64,000 nt of DNA, taken from contig NC_092869.1 of assembly GCF_032062135.1 (NCBI RefSeq), forward strand, positions 43,128,140-43,192,139. The letters run 5' to 3'. The first letter of the stretch is position 1. Each line of letters begins with the position of its first letter. This DNA comes from Pyxicephalus adspersus (Eukaryota > Chordata > Amphibia > Anura > Pyxicephalidae). Under the pieces are notes generated by a model, which saw nothing but the letters and a program-made list of their open reading frames with translations, searched no databases and had not been told where the DNA came from. This document shows, piece by piece, positions 24,634 to 34,587 of the stretch. The translations under genes were made by a program, and so were the position numbers.

Positions 24634-25368
24634 TGATACAAAGTAAGAAGGAAGGCAAAAGGAAGGGGGTTGTAGGCTAAAAGTAGTAAGTGTATATTAT
24701 TTTTCAATGCTCATACAAGATCACATTCAGCAAATACATAAATGAATGACTTTTTTTCTAGAACCCATTATAGCATCATGGGATGTGGACTGCCGAACTA
24801 GATTGTAAGCAACTGCTTAAGAAATTAGGTGTATAACTCCTTACTGACACGATTCGCCTTTTGGCTTCCTCGGCTATGTAAAGGACGTAAGTGGTTTGAA
24901 AGTGGTTGTAAATGAATTATTAGTCTGCAAAATCTCGAAAGGTATCTATTTAGATGGGCTGGTGCATGGAGAAGGTCTCATAAAAAAATAGGGAACAAAA
25001 GCCAAGGTATATGGGATTTAACTGGAATATTGAAAATTTTGCTGTAGAAGACTTCTAGCAAGTGGCAGAGTTTGGGATAAACCAGCAGCATGGGAGGAAA
25101 AAAAAAGACAGCAGCCAGAGGATACCTTTACATACCCCTGAGGAAGGTAAAAGGTGAAACTTGTCGGGTACCAAAACGTTATACGGGTATTTTCTTAAGC
25201 AGTTGTTTCTTGTCTAGTTCGGCAGTCCACATCCCATGATGCTATAATGGGTTCTGGACAAAAATCATTATTTATGTATTTGCTAAATGTGATCTTGTAT
25301 GAACATTGAAAATAATATGCACTATTTTTAGCCTACAAATCCTTTGCCTTGCTTCTTTCTTTGTATCA
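24634..25368. mobile_element. foldback-type element: about 250-bp inverted repeats around a 220-bp loop
   Basis: The left arm, from TGATACAAAG at 24634 to about 24890, matches the reverse complement of the right arm, about 25115 to CTTTGTATCA at 25368. Long near-exact blocks are shared, such as AACCCATTATAGCATCATGG, GATGTGGACTGCCGAACTAG and GCAAATACATAAAT. The inner ends diverge more but still align (TTCCTC then TATGTAAAGG). The right arm contains CCTGAGGAAG followed by GGTGAAACTTGTCGGG (25137-25168), a motif also seen in the element at 60057-60449. No transposase frame and no clear target-site duplication was found. It is either a non-autonomous foldback transposon or two insertions of one family head to head. 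Confidence 0.85.
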
Positions 25369-26390
25369 TATATGGAGTTTATATGTTCTATGTTTGATGC
25401 TTTCCTCTTTGCACATCCAGTCTCATTAATTGGCAGACAGCCCAAGAAAGACAGCAACAGTTCTGTATTTGTGGATCACAGCACTCTGTCCATCAGTGAT
25501 TACTCTGTCCTCTGCTTGCTTTAATATGCGACATTCTACACACAACAAATGTTTGTGTTATGTGGACTGTCAGAAAATAAAAAGAGCAATGCAGCATCAG
25601 AAAATACATTTAAACAGCCTGGAGGCAGAAACATGGAGCTTGGTAGGGTTTAGTGAACCATTGCAAATTCCCTATTTGTCATTGTTTGAAGATGTGTCGC
25701 CCCGTTTTAGCCATGTCCTCAGCTGCCTTCTGTAGGCTGAGTCAGGTGCTGTGGGACAATACAGCCTGCAGGTGTACACAGCAATGGGGTTTTGTCTACA
25801 CAGAATGGACACAGATGCTGTCGGGCTTTGGCGCCGCGTGTCTGTGGGATAGAATGTGAAAAGGAATCTGCCGTGACCGATATGGACCTCCCTATTCCGT
25901 TTACGGCATTTTTGCTTAGATTCTCCAAATCTGCACTGCTGGCTGGCTGGAAAATAACTTTCAGGTATGATTCCATCATAGAAAACTGAACAATCATTTT
26001 ACTGTTAATTTGGCAAAAAACTGTAAAATATTGGGTGTTGGACTAGATGATACACCTGGCAGTAGCTTACTAAGCCTTAAAAGCCAGCCAAAAATTGGCA
26101 TAATGAAAATCCTGAATGTCATGGTGCTTTCCAAGATGGAAAAGGGGTCTGGAGGAAACTGAAGAAACTCAGTAATTCTTCCAGAAATAAAGGATACAGT
26201 AGACAATCAATGTTTGATTAAAGCCATGTTTGGAGTGGTGGCCAGGAATCTGCTTGAAGCACATGTATGTCTCCATGCAGAATTTGGTCACTATCTACCT
26301 AGCCATTTGTAAAGTTCTGGTCATTACAAAGCTGTTTTGATATCTCTTGAAAAAAAAAAGCCTAGTTGAGGCACCAATCGATCTCAGCTA

Positions 26391-26509
26391 TCAAGGGTCC
26401 ATACAAGGTTACAGGTAAATCTGTTATTTGTAGATGATAGAACTATTTAGAATATCCTGTTACATGCAAATGAATGCAGATTTACCTATAACTTTGTATA
26501 GACCCCTGA
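26391..26509. repeat. short imperfect inverted repeat
   Basis: Left arm 26391-26423 (GGGTCCATACAAGGTTACAG then GTAAATCTG) pairs with right arm 26477-26509 (CAGATTTACCTATAACTTTG then TATAGACCCCTGA), with a few mismatches and a loop of about 53 bases. It may be a small MITE. No target duplication was seen. Confidence 0.65.
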
Positions 26510-26769
26510 AAATTGCAGGCACCCTTGTAGCATAGTACTCTCGTCTGGGAACCACTGAACTCCATTCTTTGGATGGGACACATAGTTTAGGCCATATAGT
26601 GTCGATCCAGTCTCGGTGGCCACCCTTTAAATGTCACACTCTATGATAGATTTTCTTCACAGCCAAGAAAACAGAGATAGCTTCAAAAAACAAACCTGGA
26701 AATCCACCAGTCTACCCCATCAAAAGCAGAAAAAAAATGCTGTATTTCATGTGACAAGAAGTTTACACC

Positions 26770-27330
26770 CGGTTCAGTGAGTTAATTTAGAATGGAAGAC
26801 AGAACTTAGCGTTGGGAAATTGCTTCCATTTGACTTCAGCAGCTTGTAAAACACACTGTGAAGAATCGGAGCCTGCAGCACATCTGGCTTAAACAGGCAG
26901 CTGTTTGAAGATTAAAGCAGCCCCAAGTGTTAAATAGAAATGCAAGTAGTTCCCGTGCCTGTACCACTAAAAATAAAGAGCAGAGATTTTCATACAGCGG
27001 CTTGGAAGACCGTTCTGCTAATTGAGATGTTATTTTTTTTTAATGAAATTGGCGGGTGGAGGAGGAGGCAGGAAGCTACTCATGAAGAAAGTTCACGTTG
27101 ACTTCAAACCGTAGAAATCCTTTCATTTGTTATGGCCCAGATTTCAGGCGACGCCGGAGAGTTAATTAGGCTTTTCAAGCCTTCCACTAAACCCACTGTC
27201 GCCTGTCCTTTCTTCTTTGTGAAGTCTCGGACTTTGTGTGTCCTGAGTGGGTCGGTATGGCTATTAAATATGCATTCTTTACAGACAACAACTAAATCAA
27301 AGCACTTATAGATTTTTCTCATTAAGAATC
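26770..27330. promoter_or_regulatory. possible conserved noncoding block
   Basis: A long unique stretch contains CTGCTAATTGAGATG, GAGTTAATTAGGC, CATTTGACTTCAGCAGC and CAGGCAGCTGTTTGAAG. No repeat and no supported frame. Its size and motif content make it one of the better enhancer candidates in the SS5 intron. Confidence 0.25.
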
Positions 27331-27737
27331 TAGGTAATTGATCAACTCAAGGCTCCTTTTTGAAAAAAGAAAAATGTTATAAAAGCACTTGGCGCATTCT
27401 TGATGTTCACCTAAAGTTCCCTTTTTGTTCGATAAGAAGAAACGTTTTTTGAAACTAAGGCCTCAATGCGCTTGATGCGGTCACCTGAATGACTAAGTTT
27501 ACCGCAGCACTATTGCAGGGTGCATCAATCCACTGAGAAGCCTTCAATGTCTATGGAGAACTCACACACTGATACAGCAAAGTGATTGGACTTGCAAGGC
27601 AGGCCAGAAGTTTGTAAAGATTTCATGCATATTTTATCTCATTTCTAGACAGGTATTTTACATATTATCCCCCTTGACCACATTGGGGTAACTATGTTTA
27701 TAGGCAACACTTAAGAAAGTTTTATAGATTGCTGTTT

Positions 27738-28008
27738 TGGAAAAGCTGAATGATTTCTAGAACCACAGAATATAACTGGGTTTTAAAGTAAAGACACAAA
27801 GACTGTTGATCCAGGGAACATCCAATTGCCCGGGATCAGGAAGGAATTTATTTTTCCTCTGGTGGAGCAAATTGAACCAGGAGTTTAAGGTTTTTTTTGC
27901 CTTCTTCTGGATCAACTTCGTCTAAAGGATTTTATCTGGGATATGTTTATTTCCCTATTAGTTAAACTTGATGACATATGTCATTTTTCAACCTATGTAA
28001 TAAAGCAT
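27738..28008 (+). mobile_element. 5'-truncated CR1/L2-like LINE 3' tail
   Basis: It matches the 3' end of the LINE at 57981-58919: AAAGCTGRATG, TTTAAAGTAAAGA, CTGATCCAGGGAACATCC, TCAGGAAGGAATTT, TTTTTTTGCCTTC, ATATGTTTATTTCCCT and TTTTCAACCTATGTAA. Only the untranslated tail and the last few coding bases remain. It is in sense orientation with nrxn3. Confidence 0.85.
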
Positions 28009-28283
28009 TAGTTTATTCCTAATAATGACGTTCTGTGTAATTGCACGAATATAACCCCCTGCACTACAGCAGATATGTATACATTGTACCAGCATTTTTT
28101 CCCATAATAGGTAAACTGAATATTTGCTGCTGAAGACACCAATTTGACCAGGGAACAAAAATTGTCCAAACACACAAAAAAAAAAACCTTCTGATACACA
28201 TCTCCCACTGTTATTTATTACCATTGGGGTTCTGAGCACAATGAACAGGTGAAAGCCCTGCAGCACTAGTCAGAATACATGCT

Positions 28284-28898
28284 CACTGGCCACTTCATTA
28301 GGTACACCATGATAGAATTCTGAAGGAAAAAGAGGGTCAAACTAACTACTGTAATTCTTCATGGCATAGATTCCACAAGGTGCTGGAATCATTTCTCCAG
28401 TTTTAGTGACCCTATGTAAATAGTAGCCTCAGGTGCTTGTTGACAGGAGCGGCCCCACTGTTTCTCCTGCTGCTGTAGCCCATCTGCTCAAATGTTGGAC
28501 GTGTTGTACATTCAGATATTTTCCTCTGTAAACCTCGGGGGAGTAACAAGGGGTTATTTAAGTTTCTGTTGACTTTCCATCAGCTTGAACCAGTCTGTCC
28601 ATTCGCCTCTGGACTCTGGTATCAGCAAGGCATTTTCACCCAAGGAACTGGTTCAGGGTGAAAATTCCAGCAGATCAGAAGTTTGTGTAATACTCAGACC
28701 TGCCCGCCTGGCACCAAAAACCGTGCCACATTTCCAGACTCACTTTAGTCAACTCTCTTCCCAATTCTGATGTTCAGTTTGCTGTTCAGCAGGTTGTTTT
28801 GACAATGTGCACGTCTATTTGCATTGTGGCCATGAGATTGGCTGTTTAGGTTTCTGTGTTAAGCAGTTGGACAGGTGTATCTAATAAAGTGGACGGTA
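28284..28898 (-). mobile_element. internally deleted Tc1/mariner-like element
   Basis: Terminal inverted repeats are CACTGGCCACTTCATTAGGT at 28284 and, at the other end, GTGTATCTAATAAAGTGGAC ending near 28898. The interior keeps pieces well known from this vertebrate family on the reverse strand, such as CCACAAGGTGCTGGAA, CTGCTGCTGTAGCCCATCTG, CGTGTTGTACATTCAGA and TGAACCAGTCTGTCCATTC. Most of the transposase is missing between about 28400 and 28425, where the text jumps from the start to the late part of the family consensus as I recall it. Assignment to Tc1/mariner is from memory. No intact frame. Confidence 0.8.
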
Positions 28899-29289
28899 AA
28901 CCTAAGTTTAGTACAAACATGCAGTTGCTATCACCCAAAACAATAGATTGCAATCATGTGAATGAGTCAGTAAGTTTAAAAATCTGCATGAATACATTTC
29001 TGACATCACAAAATACAGCATTATATTTTAGAAAAGCTCCAGCTTTTATCATTACATAGCTGACCCTATTAACTTTGCCTACGTCGAGATGATGCCATTG
29101 TATGTAGATCAGAATCTCAGAAATAAAAAAGGAAGTCATTTTTCTGCATTGCCTATAGCAGCCGGCTATCACTTTTCCATTGCATGTCCAGGTCAGATAA
29201 TAATTTATGCAATGGCCTACAATGAATTCCTCTTCTCGAGGAGGTCCGGTATTTGTTTAGTTTTGCAGTTTTGATGATTCTGTTCCATT

Positions 29290-29620
29290 GTTGAGATCCG
29301 GGCTGTATGTGCAGTGTGAATGGTTAATGAGGAATGAGACATCTCGATATTTGTGGAATGTGCAGCGTGCGGCATCCAATTGTTTAAAATTAGCCATTGA
29401 CCCAGATTGTATGAGGGAGCCCTGAGGGGACATCTATGGATGAAGATGCCTCAGGTAATGCGCTTACTGACATTGTGTGAAGGAAGGAGACGTCGCAGAT
29501 TATGGCTGTGTGTCTTCTGTGCGCCCTTTGTGGAATCTCAGATGGGCCCCTGGTGACAAAGGAGCTGACACTCTAACAACAACATGTTTTTGATGCTAAA
29601 GTTTAATAGAGATGAGGAAT
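29290..29620. promoter_or_regulatory. possible conserved noncoding block
   Basis: This unique, GC-balanced stretch contains GAATGGTTAATGAGGAATG, TTTAAAATTAGCCATTGACC, GTAATGCGCTTACTGAC and CCTGGTGACAAAGGAGCTG. No frame or repeat structure. Candidate only. Confidence 0.2.
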
Positions 29621-30399
29621 CTCTCAGTGTCTCTGGTGCTCTGTTGGTGGGTACATTTGATGAAAGGCTCCTGTGTCCATGGCTCACCCTCCGTCCAGTG
29701 AATGAAAGCAGCATTTAGCCAAAACAGCCATATGATACTCGAGCATCCTGGAGAAGACCAACAAACCAGCTCAATTTCTACCCCTCCATACCTACTTGAA
29801 GCAACAAGTTCTGGTTGTGTGGCCTATTCATAGCTCATAGGGTAATTGGGAGGAATGTCACAATGAGATTGTAGACTTATTGAATGACCCCCAATATTTA
29901 TTGCCATCTTACCAGTTTTCTTTTAAAGTTAGTCATCTGACCTATATACACCCAAACCACAAACATTCTGATTCCAGCTATCCTGAATATTGTCTTTGGG
30001 GTTACGACATCAGAACCTTCATGATGATGCAATATGGCTAATTTTGATAAAGGTCAGCAGATTACAGATGTGGTATGTCGTCCAGCTTGCTCAGTACACC
30101 CATGCAGCCCCAGTATTAGGGGAATTCTTATGCCTCCTTATAATAAAATTGTAGGACAATGCTAGGGGCACCTGGGCCATGTTGCTGGCATTGTCATAGT
30201 TGTATAGAAAGTGTATGGGAGCCTTGCTAATCGCAGGTGAGATCTTAGAACAGAACTGTGCAGCTTGGCTGATGAGCTCAGCTCCGTAACAGACCATCAA
30301 GCAGCAGGATTAAAGGATTACAGAGCATTAGATGAGCTGTCAGCACCACTGTATATATCAGACATTCTCTGCAGAGATGGCAGCTACCAAACCTTATGA

Positions 30400-30720
30400 T
30401 AAAATCCTTCCCGCGCCCAGCAGCAGGCAGTACGTGGGCTACTAGAAGCGATGGCGGAGAAAGGGGCTCGCTTAAAAACAGACGATGACGAAAGGGCTTT
30501 CTTAATAAGTGCACAGATGAACGATGTGCAGCTAGCTATGTCACATAATGCTTCAAGATGATGAGCGATTGCTCGCTGTGGGTGACTGAACACATCTTTA
30601 GCTTATTAAGCTAAAGAGAGGAATATCGGAAAAAGTCCAGAGATGTGACACTCGGTGCTGCTTTCATTCACTTTCCCTTTTCTCTTTTCTTGCTACCTCC
30701 CTCCCCAATCCTTCCCGAGC
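30400..30720. promoter_or_regulatory. possible conserved noncoding block
   Basis: This unique sequence has GCGCCCAGCAGCAGGCAG, CGATGGCGGAGAAAGG and TTAGCTTATTAAGCTAAAG (a 16-base near-palindrome around 30600). Open frames exist but have no recognisable product. Candidate only. Confidence 0.18.
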
Positions 30721-31932
30721 TTGCTGGAGTTTTATTCTTTATTTGTTGTATACTTTCCCTAAATGCAACTTTAAGCATGCATCAACATCCTGCAGCCAAA
30801 AACTGACCCACTGTTGATATAAACCAATATATTTTCATTTTTTTTCCTGTTTATTTGTCATGCACAAACAGACAGCACTTCAGTGTGATTCATAGTTCAC
30901 CTTCCCCTACTGGTGTGGATTCCAGAAATTCTGAATAAAAAGGTGCAACCAAAAAAAACTCCATTCACACATCATTAACTGCTATCAAAATGATTGGATA
31001 GTGCACAATTTTACATTTTTGGCAGGATATACAGACTGATTAAATACAGCAACACAAACAAAACAGCGGTGGCTCAGGTGCAGTAATCCAGAGCAACCAA
31101 GTTTCAGATCAATGAAGGATTCATTCTGGTTTTTATAGGTAATTGCATATTGCACATAAGCCAGACAGACTGACACACAAGGGCACAACTAAGAGTTATG
31201 TAGCACTGAACACAACATGCCCATACTAAGCAACACAAAGTTATCTGAGATTGACTGAGGTGGGCAATCTCTGCACCTATGCAGTCTGTGTGTGCATCAT
31301 TTGGAAAATTGTGTGAGCATTCCTTATGTTCTGGCATCAAAGGACTCACTTTCTCCCTTGTGAGATGAGAATGTTCTCCCCCCGTGTGGTTTTAATCTGT
31401 TGGTGTAACTCTTCTCCAAATTAACGTCCTTTATTTGATGCTTGGTTTGTTTCAAAAATTCCGCCCTTCCCTGCTTTTAAATTGAGCTGCAAAAATATGC
31501 TGTCTTTTTTTATTATGATTTTTAAATTCTAATGCAATCTACTGAGGAACAACTTTAGCTGCCTCAACTCAGTGATCCGTGCTGTGTAAGGACCTTAGTG
31601 GGTGTGCCAAGCGTCAATCCAAAGCAAGTCCTTCATCGTGTCACACACCTTTCTCTTTGACCCGCAGCTAAAATTGTTCCAACGATAAGCCAACGTCTTG
31701 AACCTAAAGCCCCGTCTGCTGTGAACTGGTTCTGCTCTGCTATTCATGTTAACCTTGCTCTCATATTTTTCACTTCTATAATTTTTTTAGTAGAAGAAAA
31801 AAAAAATTGGGTTTTTTTTTTATTATTTTTTTTTTTTTTTAAGATAATGCTGTCTAATATTTTTCTTGCTTTTGTTTGATGTGGATCTTGCTCAATTTGG
31901 GTGGGTGATAAAAAAAAAAGGTGAAGGAGATT

Positions 31933-32077
31933 TGCATGACGAACAAGTTGCAGTTTAGGGTTTGTAATATCTGTCAGTGTTTAGACTTTGCTTTTTCTTT
32001 TTTCTAGATGGGCATGCAAATGTTCATTTTGTTTTTTTTTTTTTTTTGTTCTGTATATTGCCTGTCCCTTCCTTACA
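31933..32077 (+). promoter_or_regulatory. nrxn3: splicing-control region of the alternative terminal exon
   Basis: Within 150 bases upstream of the acceptor at 32079 are TGCATG (31933-31938) and GCATG (32012-32016), the RBFOX recognition core. A long T-run (about 32031-32047) and the pyrimidine tract CCTGTCCCTTCCTTACAG follow. RBFOX and polypyrimidine-binding proteins control many neuronal exons. Their action here is inferred from motifs only. Confidence 0.4.
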
Positions 32078-32078
32078 G

Positions 32079-32188
32079 CCAGAAGCTCAAAAGCTGCTAG
32101 ATCACTACGTAACGCCTTATCATGGACATGGCAACTGACTCACACCCTCGGCCTACTCATTCTCATCCAATGTCTAGTGTCCTCATAG
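32079..32188 (+). CDS. nrxn3: nrxn3 alternative terminal exon encoding a probable GPI-anchor signal
   Basis: The acceptor CCTTCCTTACAG ends at 32078. The donor base G of the 18817-18898 exon plus CC forms an Ala codon, so phase 1 is kept. The exon encodes 36 residues including that Ala, then TAG. The order is small and basic residues (ARSSKAARSLRNA), a spacer with two Trp (LSWTWQLTHT) and a hydrophobic end (LGLLILIQCLVSS). Small residues as omega-site candidates, a short polar spacer and a C-terminal hydrophobic stretch with no cytoplasmic residues are the layout of a GPI-attachment signal. From memory it closely resembles the alternative C-terminus of a mammalian NRXN3 isoform (ARSSNAARSLRAALTWTW...), reported as GPI-linked. 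Including it removes the transmembrane helix and PDZ ligand. Alternatives are a secreted form or, less likely, a tail-anchored form. Confidence 0.85.
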
Positions 32189-33210
32189 ATTTGACCTCTC
32201 CCAGTACCTATACTTCTCACCCCTCCCTCTCCTCTCACCTTCTTTATTCCATCCATTAGATGTTTGTATTTTTACCCCTAAAAAAACAATCAACTCCTTA
32301 TAGATGACACAATTTTATATTCAGTTAAAGAAATACAAATCTAGTATGACTAGACTAAAAAAAAATCTCCCAATTTGGAGCGTTATTCCAGCATTCAGCC
32401 TTAAGTCTAACAAAAACCAACATCAAGATTTAGTTCACTCTCTCTATTTATTTCCATTTATCTATCGAGATCACATTATTGAAAAAAAAAAAATACAAAA
32501 AAGTTACACAGAATTTGAGCCACAGAGAAAAGAGCCGCGTGTGATCAAGTTACGGTGCAGGAGTTTTCTCTTTGTGTTTTTGTGCTGTGAGTCCTGTGTT
32601 TGTCACCTTACTTGTGTCATTTCTTGTCTTTATACAAAAACAAAAACAAGCCGAGCTAAATAATGACTCAAGATTACAAAACAAAAAATCATCTGATTAC
32701 ATTTTTGGTTAAAGTATTAGAAAAATAAATGAAAAGAATGTATCGATTTGACATTCTTATACAACTTTGTTCTGTAAACTTTTTTTTTACATGCCAAAAA
32801 ACATGCGGGCAATATGTGGATGTAAGTCAACTGAACAGTAATGTATTTTTTACTTCTGATCTTCCATTTTTTTTTGTCCCGTGGTATTTTTGGTTCTCAT
32901 TTTTAATATCTTTGGTTGGGGGATCTTTAATTTTCCTTCTTTTCAGTTTCTCTTTTGTTTCCTAAGTTACATTTTTTGTGTCCAAACGTTTGCATTTTTA
33001 TTTCTTTGTAGCGTTTTTCTTTTTTATTTAAAGATGTGATTTACTTGCATTTGCTGTGTTTTATTTTTAGTGATTTCTTTATTTTCTGTTGAAATTTTAA
33101 TTTTCGGGGGGAACCTTTTCTTCATTGTGTCATAATAATTATTTTGATTTTATGGTGTGATTGTAAAAGGTCCATGCCATTACAAATAAAGATTGAGATT
33201 TTATTCAGAA
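32189..33210 (+). other. nrxn3: presumed 3' UTR of the alternative nrxn3 terminal exon
   Basis: Directly after the TAG, about 1 kb of very AT-rich, T-tract-rich sequence has no supported coding frame. AATAAA signals occur at 32724 and 33185. The second is followed by a T/G-containing stretch and lies just before a minisatellite begins. The open frames at 32304-32663 and 32729-32965 read low-complexity Phe/Lys-rich peptides and are not believable. The end point is inferred. Confidence 0.5.
33185..33190 (+). terminator. nrxn3: candidate polyadenylation signal for the alternative terminal exon
   Basis: This canonical AATAAA is about 1 kb after the TAG of the GPI-type exon and the last one before the adjacent tandem repeat. 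An earlier AATAAA is at 32724. Use is inferred. Confidence 0.4.
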
Positions 33211-33224
33211 ATACTTTGTATTCT

Positions 33225-33775
33225 ACTTAGGAGATACCTTAGATGAGAGAACACAGAAACTAGTGAGGCAGGGAACACAGAAACAGAACATAGCAAAGCA
33301 GAGACATATCGAGGAAGAAAACACAGAAACAGAACATAGGGAGGCAGAGATATATTGAGAAAGAACACAGAAACAGAACATAGTGAGGCAGAGACATGTC
33401 GAGGAAAAGAACACAGAAACGGACCATAGTGAAGCAGAGACATATCGAGGAAGAAAACACAGAAACAGAACATAGGGAGGCAGAGATATATTGAGAAAGA
33501 GAACACAGAAACAGAACATAGTGAGGCAGAGACATGTCGAGGAAAAGAACACAGAAACGGACCATAGTGAAGCAGAGATATATCGAGGAAGATAACACAG
33601 AAACAGAACATATCGAGGCAAAGACCACAGAAACGGAAAACAGTGAGGCAGAGACCACAGAAACAGAATATAGTGAGGCAGAGATATATTGAGGAAGATA
33701 ACATAGAAACAGAACATATCGAGGCAGAGAACACAGGAACAGAACATAGTGAGACATAGAACACAAGAATGACAC
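33225..33775. repeat. about 45-bp minisatellite with about 136-bp higher-order period
   Basis: The core GAACACAGAAACAGAACATA is followed by GTGAGGCAGAGACATRTCGA and GGAAR. A three-unit block recurs at an offset of about 136 bases (GAGGAAGAAAACAC at 33311 and 33447). The three long minus-strand frames across it (184-201 codons, Cys/Phe/Ser-rich periodic peptides) come from repeats of a unit near a multiple of three and are not genes. Confidence 0.93.
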
Positions 33776-34235
33776 ACAATATTGATAGCTGATCAAAGTA
33801 TTACTACAACACACAGAGCAGAGAACACCAGGACAGTACATAATGTACATAGATGATTGGTACAACTACAAATGGGAAGGATTTGAAGATTAATTTTACT
33901 ACAAATGAGGAGGAGACAGGAAACATGGATAGCGCACAATGTTGGTAGCTGATCATTGCATTACTACACCCGAAGAAGAAGCAGCAAATACAGGGAAAGT
34001 GTACAATGTAGATAGATAATCAGTGTAATACTGCAGTTGAAGTCAAGACCAGGAACACACGAACAGGACACAATATATATGAATAGTTTATGTATTATTA
34101 CAGTTCAGAACAGAAGGATGGTGTACAGTGTAGGTAACTGATTAATGTATTACCACAGTTGTGGATTGGGCAGAGAATACCCTGTATATAGATCAAGCAT
34201 TGTAATATTACAGGTGTGAATGAGGCAAGGAACAA
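33776..34235. repeat. degenerate tandem repeat, unit about 55-90 bp
   Basis: Repeating cores are CAATRTTGATAGCTGATCAA, TGYATTACTACA and AGRCAGGAACACA, drifting across six or seven copies. It follows directly on the preceding array and shares its GAACACARGAAYRG element, so the two may have a common origin. Confidence 0.5.
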
Positions 34236-34587
34236 GGATGATCCACATTTTGCTTCAACGCACATTTACATTTTGTTAGATTGGTTTACAGTTGGGTCAC
34301 TTATTTTACTAGTGTAGATTGTAGGATGAAAAATAACACATTTACCTAAATTCAGAACAGGACAAAGTAGCAAGAAACAAAATTGCTTAGGATATTGGAG
34401 TAAATAGTAGTGTTAGCCCAGACTAAAAGAAGGAAATAAAAAGTCACAGGTCTGTAGGAGAGATAAAGGCATCAGACCACTGATCATCCACGCATGCTTA
34501 GATATATTTGTGATGATGATTACTAATTTGGTGTCGTTTTCTCTCTTCCCCCTTCCCTCTCTTGTTGTGTTTTCTTCCTCATTCTAG
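34236..34587 (+). other. nrxn3: end of the SS5 intron and acceptor of the last nrxn3 exon
   Basis: The final 350 bases of the intron end in a strong pyrimidine tract (TTTTCTCTCTTCCCCCTTCC then TTTTCTTCCTCATTCTAG). This is the acceptor for the longest version of the last exon. Nothing else is recognised. Confidence 0.9.

Larger units (their letters stand above)
18908..32078 (+). other. nrxn3: nrxn3 SS5 intron, part before the alternative terminal exon
   Basis: This phase-1 intron continues to 34587 when the last exon is used, or ends at 32078 when the alternative terminal exon is used. Contents listed separately are a 45-bp minisatellite (19608-20030), a TA microsatellite (21786-21829) and a long inverted repeat (24634-25368). 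They continue with a small hairpin (26391-26509), a possible conserved block (26770-27330), a LINE tail (27738-28008), a Tc1-like relic (28284-28898) and possible conserved blocks at 29290-29620 and 30400-30720. Poly-A/poly-T tracts lie at about 31785-31850. The other stretches, including 20031-21785, 21830-24480 and 25370-26390, show nothing I can name. Confidence 0.85.

Noticed and set aside
32008..32137. An alternative acceptor TTTTTTCTAG at 32007 that would give a different short tail
   Set aside because: Phase is compatible, but the exon would read through a long T-run of unstable length into a different frame. The acceptor at 32078 gives the conserved-looking tail. Left as a weak alternative.
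32304..32965. 119- and 78-codon frames after the GPI exon
   Set aside because: Low-complexity Lys/Phe-rich readouts of AT-rich sequence, better explained as 3' UTR.
33201..33865. Three overlapping minus-strand frames of 184-201 codons
   Set aside because: They run through the 45-bp array. Their peptides are periodic Cys/Phe/Ser repeats in all three frames at once, with no start, splice or family support.
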